The translations under genes and the position numbers were made by a program. Shown here piece after piece: positions 31,344-45,100 of a stretch of DNA of 64,000 nt (its first letter is position 1; every line of letters begins with the position of its first letter). Under the pieces are notes generated by a model. The model did not search any database. It worked only from the letters and a program-made list of their open reading frames with translations, and was not told the DNA's origin. Origin of the DNA: Anthopleura xanthogrammica (taxonomy: Eukaryota > Cnidaria > Anthozoa > Actiniaria > Actiniidae); the NCBI GenBank assembly GCA_964019055.1, contig OZ025221.1, positions 2,215,713-2,279,712 of the forward strand, given 5' to 3'.

Positions 31344-34300
31344 TGTATTGTCGTGTCACCAGCCTAAAAAAAATACGTGAAGTGACCTTTCTATTTATAA
31401 AAAATAGAGCTTCAACTATTTGCACTTTTAACTCCAGGCAGTCGTTAGCTTTTTAATCATTCATACGTCACGATAAGCGATAATCCACTAAATTACTCTA
31501 TTTTTACTTGACTTACGGTATTTCTAAACTTTTGATTCAAGACGTTTTGCCCCAAGCACTTTTTCAAACAGATTTAGTCTCACAGCGAAACACTCAATTG
31601 TGTTGTAGATAATTATGTCAGAAAACTCGCTTTTATTGATGAAGTTGCTTGTAAATCTTGCACAGAAATGCTTTTAGTATTGTGGCTTGTGGTTTGAGAT
31701 GTTAATTGTTTGTTAACAGCCGATTTATTTAGTAATAACACTTCATTACAGGTAGACTTTACAAGAGCTTTCGCTACTTGAGACTTTTCTAACGTCGAGT
31801 TACAAAGTGAGAAATCAAATTCAGCCAGTTCCTGTCGAACTTTTTAGCCAAGAATTCGAATCCTATATACTTTTTTGAATTTTTTCGTTTACAATTTTCT
31901 GGACAACATAATTCCCTTGAGAGAAACCAAAATTGTGGTAAACAATAACACAACCACTACAATAGATCTTAGGATTTTAGGCTTGTTATTACTTAAAAAT
32001 ATATATATATTTGTGGTCCAATGAAACGGGGCAGTTTTTTCGGATAGGCGGCATTGAGTTATGAGTTCGGTGAACAATTTTTCCCCAAAAAATAGTATGA
32101 TAATAAATCGAATGGTAGTCAGTGTCTTATTATTTAGAAATTATCTTGTAGAATTGCCTTGAGGCCATTTGTATTCGGTATTGTGTGAAATCAAGGATCG
32201 CTTTTTTTGTTTTGATTGAAACTACAAATATTTACAAATTTAGGGTCCGAGATTAGAATGTTTGGGCTAAAAGTGGACTCTTACGTACATTCAGAAATAG
32301 AATGAAATTTTTAATTATGAACTCGTAACATAGGGAACACGTCCTCTCTGATTGACGTACTGAATTCGCTTCGCGCCAGGCCAATGTCGATAACCGACGC
32401 TTCTCTTTTGTTTTTTCAACATCCCACGCGTGTTTTGGATCAAGCTAGGTACTACCAAAACAGGTAGAATGTGAATTCGATCGATTTGCCATTTCACACT
32501 CGTTTGGCTTTACCGATTCAATTCCCGAAGACCAGTGCTCACATTCCTGGGGTAAAAATCAAATTATGAATCGTAATCAATATCATCAAGTAGGAAAGAT
32601 TCACAAAAAACGTCTTTATTTTCTAAAATTACGGCAGCTATGGCTTTTTTTCTGATGAATTTTGAACTTATTCATCAAAACATCCTGGCTTACTTCGCTA
32701 TAATAGTCATCCATACGTTCATTCTCTAGGGAAAGACGGCCAAGGTCAAGGTCGTACCCACAAGCTTTTGTGGGGCTCTCTCTGATTGGTCAAATTCATA
32801 GAAAGGAATGTTGTTCCAGTTGGAGCAGACGCTAGTGGGGGAATGACGGAAACCGGAAGCGCCTTACAGCGGCTGCGCAGGGGGCTATGCTGCCATCATC
32901 AGTGTAAATGTCAAATATTTACAGAGAATTTAAAAGTTAAGGTGGAAGCTGTGCCCCCCTCCCCTCAAAAAATCATACGTACACACTGTAAATATTTGAC
33001 ACATTTGAAACAACTTCCGTCAAGCTCGTCATTCCATTCAACCTTTTTGAATTATAAGAAATACTCACGTTTAGAGAATTGTAGAATTTTTTTTAAATTT
33101 GCGAATTATTTTCTTTAACTTAAGATCAGATAAGAAGAGTATTGCGTCCAAATAAAGACTATTGATCCCACTAGAGACAAACTAAACATAGAACTATAAT
33201 TATATGATTGTATACGTATTTCGTTGCTAATATACAATTTATAGAGGTTATTAGAGTGTCTCCGACCCACACATTTTATATGAGGCACGTTTTCTTGTTT
33301 TCAATTGCGTTCTGTGTTCCAACGAACTAAGGATAGTAAATTTTTAATTGACGGAAACCAAAACACAAACCAGTCAAGGTTATGAAAGGAGGATGTCACG
33401 TTCGCTATTATTCGCACTATTCGCTACTATTCGCACTATCTTGCTCTTATCCATCGTTTGTCTGTCATGGTAGGCTGCATTCATCTGATTGCAAGTAACC
33501 AGGAAAAGAATACTCTCTGGTTGATAGAACACATGACGGGCAGTTTTTTTCCTGTCACTGTAGGCTGATGATGAGAATCATGAGATTCAATAGCGCTTTC
33601 CACGGATGACGTCACAATGATGCATTATGGGATTGAAATGCGGACAAGCCAAGCCCAAAACACATGCTTATATGCTGCAACTATGTTTTCTTGTCTTGTT
33701 GTTTCTTATTCTGGATTCCCCTTATTATCTTTGATACCACTTCTACAGAATCCTGTTCGTAGTTCCTTTCGTTGGCCTAGTTAAGACCATTATCTTGCGA
33801 CTTCCAAAGGAGTTAAAACATTTGAATAAGAAAAATGATTCGAAGAGGATTCTAGTGGTAGTGGTATCAGGAAGTAATAAGGGAAATGGTGAATTCGTGG
33901 AAAAACCATAGTTTTTCGATTGATATTGATCTTCTTTTCCATCCCGAAGCCTTTTTTTTACAAAGTCTGTCCGCATTTCGATCACACAAGGCTTTGCGAT
34001 ATATCTATTTTCAGTAACCGTAGAAAATGCTATCAGCTGATTGAAACCAAGCAATAGAATATACTCTGGTTGACAGCACGGGAGAGACGATGTTAGCTCC
34101 TTACAGAAGGCTGGTAATGAGATTTCATTCCAAGCTGACCAAAACTGATACATCTAGTAATTTGGACAAGAACAGCGATGCCCTGTGCGACACACCTGAC
34201 ACATTTTTTTTTTTCATGATCAAGAAATGGTCTGGAGAATAAACTAGTTTCAAAGCTTTTCATCTTATTTTGATACAAAAAAGCACAAATGTATGCGGAA

Positions 34301-36085
34301 AAATGTTTGATGTAATCAGTTTTGGTTTCATTTTCGGTGAATACCGCTGTGCTCCTTAATTACAGACTAATTTGTAAAGGTTTAGCCTCCTCCCAAGGCT
34401 CGGGACGGGACTAGGGCTCGCTTAACAGGACAAAAAAAAACAAGCTAGCAGTCGTGGGTATAATCGTCTATAGTATCGAAAATATCTCAAACTTAGCAAA
34501 ACAAATGCAAAAGTTCATTTCTTGAAAGTTAAGCAAAACCATTTTGCTGCCATGCGTTTTTTGACGTCACACTTAAAAGCTCGAAAACGTCGTCGGTATA
34601 AAAAATGCAAATTCAACTTTCAACCTTGGTTTTCGACTTGACTTTACAATAAGTATGTGAAAACCTAGCGTCATGATCAGTTCTTAAAACACAAGGGTAA
34701 TTCTTACACTCGTATTGTCTTTATCAATGTAGTATCTTGGTCTCACGAAAAAATATTTACGAAATGTTTTGAATATTTGGAGAAAATGAACATTTTTTTT
34801 CTCACTAAAAAGCTCTTGAATTCTTGGAAAACGTGCTGAAATGTACGTAATCCATGACGTCAATATTGGCATCTTTCCTTCTCGTATGTCTGGAAAAATG
34901 TTTAATCATGAAGCCATTAAATATAAAACCAGTGAACCAATCCAAACTTTTTTTAAATGCCTTTTTTTTTTAATTAATGGTAGTATAATTAGTGGACTTT
35001 AATGTTAGTTGTATTTATAATATATATTAAAAATATTATCCTGGCACATCCAGATGTGAATTGCGATATATATACAATTAAATAATTAAAGAAAATTTAC
35101 GAAGAAAATTTGCGAAGAAATTTATTTTCAACAGAGCATGGGTAGACTCGTAGTCGATGTGGACAAGCCCCATACTTACATAAGCATATACAAATTAATA
35201 CGATTTACAACAGATACATAACTAACAACTAACATGACATGGATAATAAAGGGGAAAAAAGAATAATCTATAATCTATATATTTACAATTAAATAAAATT
35301 TAAAAAGTAACTTATAACGTATCTCTTGGATTCATTTATATGATGCTTCAAGTCAGACTCATGCGATTGCGACTCAATTCAACATAATTTATAAAACACT
35401 GCAATTCTTCTGAATCAAATCTGACTTTAGCGAGCGCGACTCCTTTTATTTCCATAGAAAGTGCTGAAGGAAAAACTGTTAGATATTTTTTAAGAAGCCA
35501 AAAAAGCGTGAGCTTATCCTCTCCTTATCCTTTGAGCTAGAATTTCGAGTTCATGCACATTGACTATTCTGTCATTTCAATATACTAAATTATATTAGCA
35601 AGTCATGGTGCCGTGGTTATCGGATTAAGAAAGCGTAAGAGCTCTCAAAGCTCTCTCCCATTAGTTAGAGGCTCGTATATCAATCACTCCTCCGAGGGAA
35701 AGTGACACTTCGCGGCAAACTCGAAACCAGAGCAAGCTTCGTAACCCACCCATCCTTCCCGAACGATTTGTGTTCGGTGGCATGCACAATGATAAGGACT
35801 CTCCGTGTCGCCCCTGGCTTCAGCGGAGGGTTGTTCCCCATATATTAATCAACAACAATGACGGCAGGAATAATATAGTACTACCAATTATATCAAGGCA
35901 ACATTGGATAGGGCGATTGCCAAGGTGACAAGGCCTTGTAACGTCATTTTGTTTACAAGTCTTGCACCATACCAAGATTCAAAATTGGTTCTTTAATCAT
36001 GATTTTGATATACCCACTTTGGCTCTGATCCCGAAGTAGTCATGGAAGGCCAGGAGTAGTATGGTAGTAACCGCACGATCCGGAT
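31344..36085. other. Gene-free intergenic stretch
   Basis: AT-rich, no supported gene. It contains an imperfect inverted pair GGAATGACGGAAACCGGAAG (32839) / CTTCCGTCAAGCTCGTCATT (33014), and a LINE 3'-like segment in reverse orientation (35110-35420). Another repeat-like block at 35610-35850 is of unknown family. Confidence 0.4.
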
Positions 36086-37115
36086 TTTTGCGGTGCATTT
36101 ACTAATTTTTGCGGTTGAGTGCGGTGGATTTAATTATATTCAGGATTTTGAGGTGGATTCTATTATTTTTGCGGTGCATTTACTAATTTTTGCGGTTGAG
36201 TGCGGTGGATTTAATTATATTCAGGATTTTGAGGTGGATTCTATTATTTTTGCGGTGCATTTACTAATTTTTGCGGTTGAGTGCGGTGGATTTAATTATA
36301 TTCAGGATTTTGAGGTGGATTCTATTCACGCCGGGCCTGCGCGCTCAAAATATACGCCAAATTGGCAAGCAGTTTTATATCTAAATATGGCGGCCACGTT
36401 GGTCTTTGGAATCAGATTTCAAATGATATGCACTATTCATGATTAAAGCAGTCTCGCTTGGATGTGCCTGCGTTTGCAGAGGACTTGACGGCCATATTTG
36501 AAGAGCAGAAGAACGACCTTTCTTTTGCTGGTTCTTTGGACTCTTAAGGGTAAATATGAATTTTTTTCTTTAACTTTGACTATAAGGGTAGTGTTCTTAA
36601 ATTAGGCCTTACGTTTTCCAGGGTTTTTTGGGAAAAAAAGCTTTTCTAGCATCGAAAAATGAATATTTACAAAATCGAAAACGATAGATACCTAGATAAA
36701 CGTTGTTCTTTTTCTTTTATTCTAGTTCTTAACAGCAAAAATGTCATTAGCTTCCATAAATTGGTTCCGCATTTTCGAAGTTGAGAGCTAACTTCTTAGT
36801 GACATGACAGAGAAGGGAGTTTAAAGTGCCATTTGGTTCAGCCTCGAATGGGTAAAAAGGGACGCGAGCACAAAAGCCATCTCGAGGGACAGGTTTCCAG
36901 TAGCTGGTCTTGCTAAAAAGCGAAAGGAATTAAGAGAAAAATTAATTTCTAGCTCAATTTCAGCAATTGCTGAAATGGCGCGTTTATGATCGCTTCAGGC
37001 CCGGCGTGTATTTTTGCGGTGCATTTACTAATTTTTGCGGTTGAGTGCGGTGGATTTAATTATATTCAGGTTTTTGCGGTGGATTCTATTATTTTTGCGG
37101 TGGATTTAATTAATT
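36086..37115 (+). repeat. 81-bp tandem repeat, split by an inserted element
   Basis: Three units (36086-36326) containing TTTTTGCGGTGCATTTACTA and TTGCGGTTGAGTGCGGTGGA plus GATTTTGAGGTGGATTCTAT repeat every 81 bp. Another one and a half diverged units resume at 37009-37115. The open frame through the units (27-residue period) is a by-product of 81 being divisible by three. Confidence 0.88.
36327..37008. mobile_element. Element with CACGCCGGGCCTG inverted ends inserted in the 81-bp array
   Basis: CACGCCGGGCCTG at 36327 is inverted as CAGGCCCGGCGTG ending at 37008. The flanks rejoin as the uninterrupted array sequence apart from one extra T. The 682-bp interior has no ORF of note. The family is unknown to me. 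Confidence 0.7.
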
Positions 37116-37639
37116 TCATAAAATGGTCCGTTTGATGACGTCAAGTATTCTTTTATTGAGGCCTACAATAATGTGTTGGGTTCAAACAGGCAAGACTACT
37201 GCGTATTACACTATAAAACAGTAAAAATGCTGACTTCAACGAATGTTTAGCGAATCAAACTTTCAGCTTAATTTGTTCTAATGTATTAGGTAAATGCTCT
37301 TTAAAATTACTACAATTTTACGTTCATATATAGTTTAGCTTTAGTTCTTGATATGTTTAATGCTAAGCTTTGCATTCAAATATTTATAGAAGCTCAAATA
37401 TAATTACAAAATACCTTATCTTAGTACTAGCCACTCATAGCTTAGCAATAATCTACAATATGTATTTGACTGACAACGGTCTTTAAACTAGTATTATGTA
37501 AAAATGCATGAATAATTCATAAGCCTTTGGTCTCGTTTATCTTTACCTTTAGAAATGATTTACAATCACTCCTTCAATAGTGGTTGTGTGCCTGTCCCTT
37601 TCAAATTAGCCAATGTTATACCAGTTTAAGGTATATCGT

Positions 37640-37975
37640 GTACGTAGTATTCTTTATATAAAGAATACTAATGAATATGAGTACGTTTTATAAAGTTCTC
37701 ATCGTTATTAATATTCTTTATATAAAGAATACTAATGAGCACAACTTTATCAGAGATAAAGGTGCCTCCAAGTTTAGGTGAACCTTTATACCCGATAAAG
37801 TCTTCTTCATTAGTATTATTTATATATAGAATACTAATGAAGATGAGTACTTTATATAAAGGTCTCATCCTTTTTGGCATTCTTTGTATAAAGAATACTG
37901 ATGAGAACAACCAGAAACTCATAACTTATGAGTTTCTGGAGCAACTTTATCAGAGATAAAGGTTTTGTTGAAGGC
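37640..37975. repeat. Palindromic repeat family (TTTATATAAAGAATACTAATG)
   Basis: Several inverted copies of CTTTATATAAAGAATACTAA and AACTTTATCAGAGATAAAGG / CCTTTATACCCGATAAAG. A shorter, very similar copy is at 61062-61208. A perfect 29-nt palindrome (37911-37939) sits near the right end. Confidence 0.7.
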
Positions 37976-38290
37976 TCTAAGGTTAGTCTCACGTACGATC
38001 ACTGACGACCCGCGAGAACTATTCGACAAGCGCCCCTGTCTTGAGAGTGGAATGCTATCGTCAAAATGTGGGTGCCTTTTTGGGACTGACTGCACATGAA
38101 AGTGGCGTATGAACCTGGATTGCGCCAATGTTCGTGACGTGTATGGTCGCTCTTATTCGACCATAGATTTATGAATCATTCATGAATTTTTGAAGCTGTT
38201 CAATAAGCTCGCAGATCGTGTTTCATCTGGTCTAAAACCACTCGACTCGCCTACCATTAGTGAGATGTCCTGATAAAACGCTCCTGCTCG

Positions 38291-38296
38291 TTTATT
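38291..38296 (-). promoter_or_regulatory. Candidate poly(A) signal of the LRR receptor gene
   Basis: AATAAA on the minus strand (TTTATT on plus) about 280 bp past the stop codon at 38577. Use is inferred. Confidence 0.3.
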
Positions 38297-38576
38297 AGTA
38301 AAAGCTACTAGAAAACTAGAGTTCACGTATTCAGCTAGAATGTGTAGTTCTACCGAGAACGCCATGGCAAGTTGATGGCACCATGACAACATGCCATTAT
38401 GCTCGTAAACAAAGAAATATTCAACAGAAAGGAGTCAGCTAGCTTGCGCTAAATAGTGCTAGCTTTCAGCGTAAATAACAGCAGAAACATAAGAAATATG
38501 TCAATTGGTCTTTAAGCGAACCCTCAATTCACGGTCATGAATATTCGCTTCGAAGAGGCAGATTTGAGGTTTCATT

Positions 38577-38890
38577 TCACAGTTTTGTGCAAACATCTTT
38601 CACATCTTGGGCGGAAACATCCTTCACATCTTTGGCGGAAACATCTTTCAAATCTGTCAACTCTTTGGTGGGAACATGTTTTACAGGTTCATGTTCTTCT
38701 TCATCCTTTAGTTCTGCAACATTTCGTAAAAGATCTTGAGATTCTATTGGTGGTTCTAGAGCGGATATGCTGGTTACCTTACCAGGAGCATCAGTAACAA
38801 GCTGGAGTATCTCGAGACAACATGTGGCACTACATTCTGGATTCTGCTTCAAAGCAAGTACTGTCGTCACAACGTTTGAGATGTACTTCA
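38577..38890 (-). CDS. Last exon: charged repetitive cytoplasmic tail
   Basis: The acceptor TTTTATTCCAG precedes GTG-AAG (V-K-Y-I-S-N), in phase 1 with the previous exon. It encodes 104 residues: a Cys-containing first part (ECSATCCLEILQL), an acidic/basic middle, and a tail in which KDVSA/KDVKDV is repeated about three times with a 24-bp period. The stop TGA is at 38577-38579. Confidence 0.85.
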
Positions 38891-39085
38891 CTGGAATAAA
38901 ATGTAGATGATAATTTGAACCTGGCTTCCTAAGATGACTATTGTGTTTGCGAGAAAATTACTGAACCATTAGTGAGATGTCATTCCTGTAAAACCCTGGC
39001 TCGACGCACAGACAGGAGTTAACTATGGTTGTAGGGATCGGACCCAAGATCACAGCGGTGAGACGCACTGCATTAACAACGTACC

Positions 39086-39137
<52 letters not shown>

Positions 39138-42100
39138 GCATTAGTGTAAAGAGCAATTGGCGAGACCTCCTTCGATCCCATGAGGTTTGCGGTTGGAGGT
39201 TTGAAAGAAGAATATAGAACAACTGCTAAGCATGCCAATATTTTGAAACAAAATTACTTTGTTATTCACATTAAAAACATTAAAAAAAAGCGTTGTATTA
39301 TACTTATTCATTATTGTAAGCGACAATTGAAAGAAAATACCTGCAACAAGAGCAATCACCAAGACATTTGCACCAACAAGAATAGCTGTAACTATAAGCG
39401 TGTCGGTCTGGTTGTTGATGCCTGATGACGATTCTTCTTCTGGGATTTTCATCAGCATTCCGATGGTAAAATTAACAGAACCTGCCATCAGAGATATAAG
39501 CTGTAGCCAGTGCTCAAACGCGTCTTCGATTGGCTTGGAATAAGCAAAACCAACAGAATATAGCCCAGATAAAATGGCAGTAAGACCAAGACTTGTGCGG
39601 CTTTCGGCATTCATGAGTATTAGCATTGACGTGACCACGATCTTCCGGACAATTTCAACAATCTCCCAGAACCAGCAATCTTGTGAGTAGTTTTCGTACA
39701 GAAAGCTAGTCCCAGCTAAAATGGCACTCTTCTTCTCTTTGTCAACCCCAGCATTACGGCGAGCGTATTTCAGGAGAACAAACATCGACAATGGAAAACC
39801 AATGCAATAGATTAAAGCTGCTGAGCCAAAACTGCCATAAATGCTATGTTTCGCTGTGTTACATTTGATCGAGTAATCAGCTTTGAGATAAGAATTGCAT
39901 AGGACGTTGCCATAGGAACATATCTCTTGACAGGCAGCTGGTAGCATTTGGATGATGTGGGTACATGTCGATGGGAACGTGATAAACAGGATCAAGATCC
40001 AGAACCGATAGCTTTTCTCTTTATATTGACTTATTTGGATCGCTTGAGTTTCCTTTTCTTTGGTTCTGTACTTCACGTAACACTTTATGACAAAGTTGAA
40101 AACTTGCCCCATCAAGATGACAACCGCTGTGATGGTGACACTGAGAAGAAGTTGAGTATAAGCATCGGCTTTTATTGAATGGCTGATGCAGTTCACAGGT
40201 GCTATGACCAAAAGATTAAACTGCAGCATCTTGGCGTATTTCATGATAGTAACGACCGGTCCCGGCCAACTGATGTATGAGAAAGCGTCAAAAGTAGCCA
40301 CCGAGACTTGATAAAACCCGATGACAATTTTAAGTCTGGCTAGAAAGATGTCCGTTAATGTCCGTGATGGGTTGTTTGGATCTTTTTTCTTCTCCCACAG
40401 AACAATGACAACCAGAACAGCCATTGCTAACGAAGCCATTACTATTTGTCCAATGATCCATGGTAAAGTTGGACACTCTCGGCATTTGGTTAACACGTTG
40501 AAGTATCCCTTGCCACAAACAGCGCACAGAGGACCTTCGTAGCCTTTGCCGCATTGTGAGTTACGCTTCCCCAAGCAAGATTCTGCGACTGGACAGGCGT
40601 AGACATTCGGTATGTTCTCTTCAAAGTTCTTTATTTTGTACTCAGCATTTGTAATCATCAGGTCATTTTTAAAAGCCTCGTATTGTTGCTGGGATTTCTT
40701 GCTTTGCCACACCCAATAGAATCCTGGCGCAAGATCGATAGTTTCATTCAGGCACACGTAACCTTTGGTGCATATACTGCAAGGTCCAAATCGACGAAGG
40801 CGGTAGTAGTTTTCCATGCATCTACAAGCACGGAACTTTGCATGTTCCTTGAGATTTGTACCTGTTAGTTAAAGAAATTTGTATCAGCAACTCAAAATGT
40901 TATTTGAAATAAAGAGAGACAAGAAGAAAGAGAGAGACGGGAAGCAGGTCGAAATGCAGAATGAAAACTTTTGCGTTTCAGTAACTTTTAATTCCAAGCC
41001 AGCGAAATATCGATAATTTCGACATATACTTTACAGAATTCTTTAAAATATTACTTGTAAGAAACAGAACCTAGCAGCATTGGGCGTTAATACGAAAGTA
41101 TACTTATAGAAAGAAATTAATGTCTATACTTTTTTATAGCTGATACTACCTGGTTATAGAGACACTTTTGTTATTTTCACATTTCTCAAGAGACTGAAAT
41201 TCTTTTGTTTCGTCCTCCAGGTCTATAAGAGGTCTATAAGCCAATAGCAATGCAATGCGTGGTATATGGCGAATTCAGGGTCAAGCCTGGTAATGAGTAT
41301 GTTAGCCAATCAGTGACGAGGTTCAAATTCTGAACTTGGCGCCTAGCATGGAAGTGAGCTTCACAAGGGATTTTACCAGAGGCCCTTTCTATCGCTTTCG
41401 GCTCGCCAGCTTCGGCTCGTCTCATAACAAAAGCTTCCCTGGAACTATGGAAACATGGTACTTGAGAACCAATCAAAAAGAGACCGAACAATTAATATTA
41501 GATCTAAGTGGATAGGAATTGTATTGAAATGAAAGTGGCTAGCTACCTGGTGGACAAGATTGACAGTCTGTTTGAGATTTTCCTGGTGCAAGCTCAGGCT
41601 TTACATAAGATCCCGCTGGACACTGCTTGCAGCCTAAATTGTATGCAATTATGGTTGAATAACCCATCTCGTCCTGATAGAAGCCACCTGAAAGCATTTT
41701 AGAAATGAAGGAATGAGAACCAAACGTCAAGAATACAGAGTAATAATTTTGCATGAGTTATTTTACCTGGTGGGCAGAGTTCACAGCTTTGTCTTGAAGG
41801 TGACTTAAAGCTTCCTCTATTGCAAGGTTCACAGTCGAACGTGTCAAACGCCACATCTCTGCAGATATACCCAATTGTTTTCAAGACTTGTTGAGAGTCC
41901 GTGTCCTGACCTCGAATCACGATGTCGGTGGTAGATTCTTTACTCTGCAAACTAACAGAAACGACAAAACCAAATATTGAGTAATTTTCTAATTAACTAT
42001 AATCAAGAGTCAATGTGACACTGCAAAATTTGTTTAACAGCGAAAATCGTTGCATCGCAACCCGCCCTTTCAAAACTTTGATTGGATTTTGGTATTTTTC

Positions 42101-45100
42101 TAGCCGTCAATTATCTTGGGCTTATGCAAATTAGTCTATGCACGCTCGCTCAACTTCGGCCCTGAGGTCGAGTTGCAATGGAGAGTTGTTTTCAGGTCTT
42201 TTTCGCCAAGTATTCAAGCCATTCTTGAATCTAATCATCCGCATAAACCTCAGAATATTGTGTTATATGGGCTTATGCAAATAAGTCGTTGAACACGAGC
42301 CGCTCAGCTTCGAAACAGCACATAAAACAAGCATGAATTTGAAACTTTTTTCGAAAATCTAAAATGAACTCCAGGATATTCCAAGGAGTCGCTGTAAAAA
42401 GAGGTACAGACCTCTTTACCTTGAGAGCAATATTTTCCCATTTCAGATCACGTGTTATTCTCTTGAGAATAATATACTTTGTTTGATCATCATGAGTTGT
42501 ATTCACTCTTATCCCGATTTTCTCAAATTCATCAACCATTCAAAGAATGAAAGTATTTATCATTTTTCTGCGACCCATATACCCCAAGCTGGCGCGGCGC
42601 GTCTCCTCATGTTTCACCTGTCTTTCATCAACAGCGATCTCAGTACATTTTATATTGGAGAAAACAAAACAAAAATCACTTCGTCTGCGAGTAGTTAGGG
42701 ACATAGAAACATGACAAGCGCGCACATTTTTATAAAGGTGAAAAATTATTTTACAAAAAGATGAATACAAACTTACACGATGTACGTTATGGAAACTTTT
42801 GTTGGCCAAATGTTGAGTGGAATCGTCAACTGGGTGTCCAACAAATTTCTAGGAAAAAAAGAATACAATTGCCGGGTTTCGATTCAATAGACGTCATTTC
42901 CTGTCTCGTTCGTAATGTTCATCACCTGGATCGAATGAATTCTTATTAGAATTCCTTCTGGTTGACGGTACATGTTGGTGAGTGTTTGACCACCATTTCG
43001 AGCAAAAAATAATATTGAAAGACTTTATCAGCTGGTTAAAATCCAGTAAATGTGGTTTTAAGGATGGACCCAGGGAGTATAGTTTGGGTGATTAGGTGGC
43101 TCTATAACTGATCCCGATTCTCCTTCCCCTTGATATTACCCTGGATCTGCCCTTGGTTTAGTTAAATAGTACAATACTCAAGGTTCGAAATTTCTGTTGC
43201 TGAGGATAGTCTCAATTTTGTGTAAAATATTCATGTGTTCCAGTCCGTGGAGGTTCGTGGAATTTCAAAATACTTGAATAGTATTGTTGAAGTTCAGTGT
43301 GCATCAATGTAACACTGGAATTTGTGAACCTTTAGACACTGAAATAAGGGTAACCCTTATTAAATGAGTCTGTAATCAAGGAACACAGCAATATTTTAGA
43401 AATTCGAAAAATATCTAGTACTTTACACCAACATTTTGTTCATCAGATACAGCAGTAAACGTTACTCACATGATTTTAAGACTTGGAAGTGATAGGAATG
43501 CCCCATCTTCAATAACTGTTAGCGGGTTTCCAGATAAAGATCTGTAAAATGAATAAAAAGTTGGTGGACAACTCTGATGACAGGACAGGGGGGAGATAAA
43601 AAACAACACATCAAGTAAAGTCAACTAACAAACACTATATAGAATAGAATTCACATGCGACCCTAGGCTTGAACTAAGAAGCGTTGATAGACAGCGCCGT
43701 GCCACCCATTAATTCTCTACTTCATAAGTTCCCATAATGCTTTGCTATTTTGTGGGTAAACGATCACATAACTGTCAGAAGTAGACCCTTTTCGAATATG
43801 GCGTCTATGACGTCAAACGAGGAGAATGAGAATGTCCCGGATGTCGAAACCCAATGATTTCCACTAGCAGCATCCGGGACTGGAATGCCCCTGATTACAA
43901 AACACAATCATTATCACTCATGACATCTGGGACATGCTCGGACTCCTCGTTTGACGTCATAGACGCCATATTCGAAAAGGGTCTATGAAACGCTCTTCAA
44001 TCCGATGATCCTTATATGTGGTTTTACTATTTAAATATTGATACATTACCTATTCTCTAAGTTAATTTTGCGTGTTCAGAACTTCAAGAGGTTTAATTTG
44101 GTGTAACAGAAAGTATATTGACTCAAGAAAAAGTGTATCAAATTTAGTTTTTCTATCTCTTCTGTTTCTAATGGTTTCATTCTATATTTTGACATCAATC
44201 GAGGTATTTTCAGCAATGCCTTACTCTAAAAGGTTTTTCTACTTGTTACCATAGATCTTTGAAAAAAGAGAATTGTCACTTACGGGTGGATTTTTGTTGA
44301 GAGCCTTCAGACAAACCAAACCTACCCACCCTTAGATTCGCCACTGTTTCTTTTCCTGACACATATTTTCCATTTATAATTTTTTTTAATACATAGATAT
44401 ATGATTCTTACATAGCATTTAACTTGGTCGCTCCTTTAAAATTGCTGTTGAGAATGCGCTCAATTCTGTTGTTATCAAGAAAGCTTGAACAAAAGAACAT
44501 TGATCAGTTTATGTTTCTTTGTTGTGCTGTGTTGCGTTGCGTTGCGTTGCGTTGCGTTGCGTTGCGTTGCGTTGCGTTGCGTTGCGTTGCGTTGCGTTGC
44601 GTTGCGTTGCGTTGCGTTGCGTTGCGTTGCGTTGCGTTGCGTTGCGTTGCGTTGCGTTGCGTTGCGTTGCGTTGCGTTGCGTTGCGTTGCGTTGCGTTGC
44701 GTTGCGTTGCGTTGCGTTGCGTTGCGTTGCGTTGCGTTGCGTTGCGTTGCGTTGCGTTGCGTTGCGTTGCGTTGCGTTGCGTTGCGTTGCGTTGCGTTGC
44801 GTTGCGTTGCGTTGCGTTGCGTTGCGTTGCGTTGCGTTGCGTTGCGTTGCGTTGCGTTGCGTTGCGTTGCGTTGCGTTGCGTTGCGTTGCGTTGCGTTGC
44901 GTTGCGTTGCGTTGCGTTGCGTTGCGTTGCGTTGCGTTGCGTTGCGTTGCGTTGCGTTGCGTTGCGTTGCGTTGCGTTGCGTTGCGTTGCGTTGCGTTGC
45001 GTTGCGTTGCGTTGCGTTGCGTTGCGTTGCGTTGCGTTGCGTTGCGTTGCGTTGCGTTGCGTTGCGTTGCGTTGCGTTGCGTTGCGTTGCGTTGCGTTGC

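Noticed and set aside
32786..33118. 110-aa plus-strand ORF
   Set aside because: Spans an imperfect inverted repeat, has no domain and poor composition.
36093..36446. 117-aa ORF with a 27-residue repeat (HLLIFAVECGGFNY)
   Set aside because: Period of 81 bp gives an open frame by chance; no codon bias or homologue.
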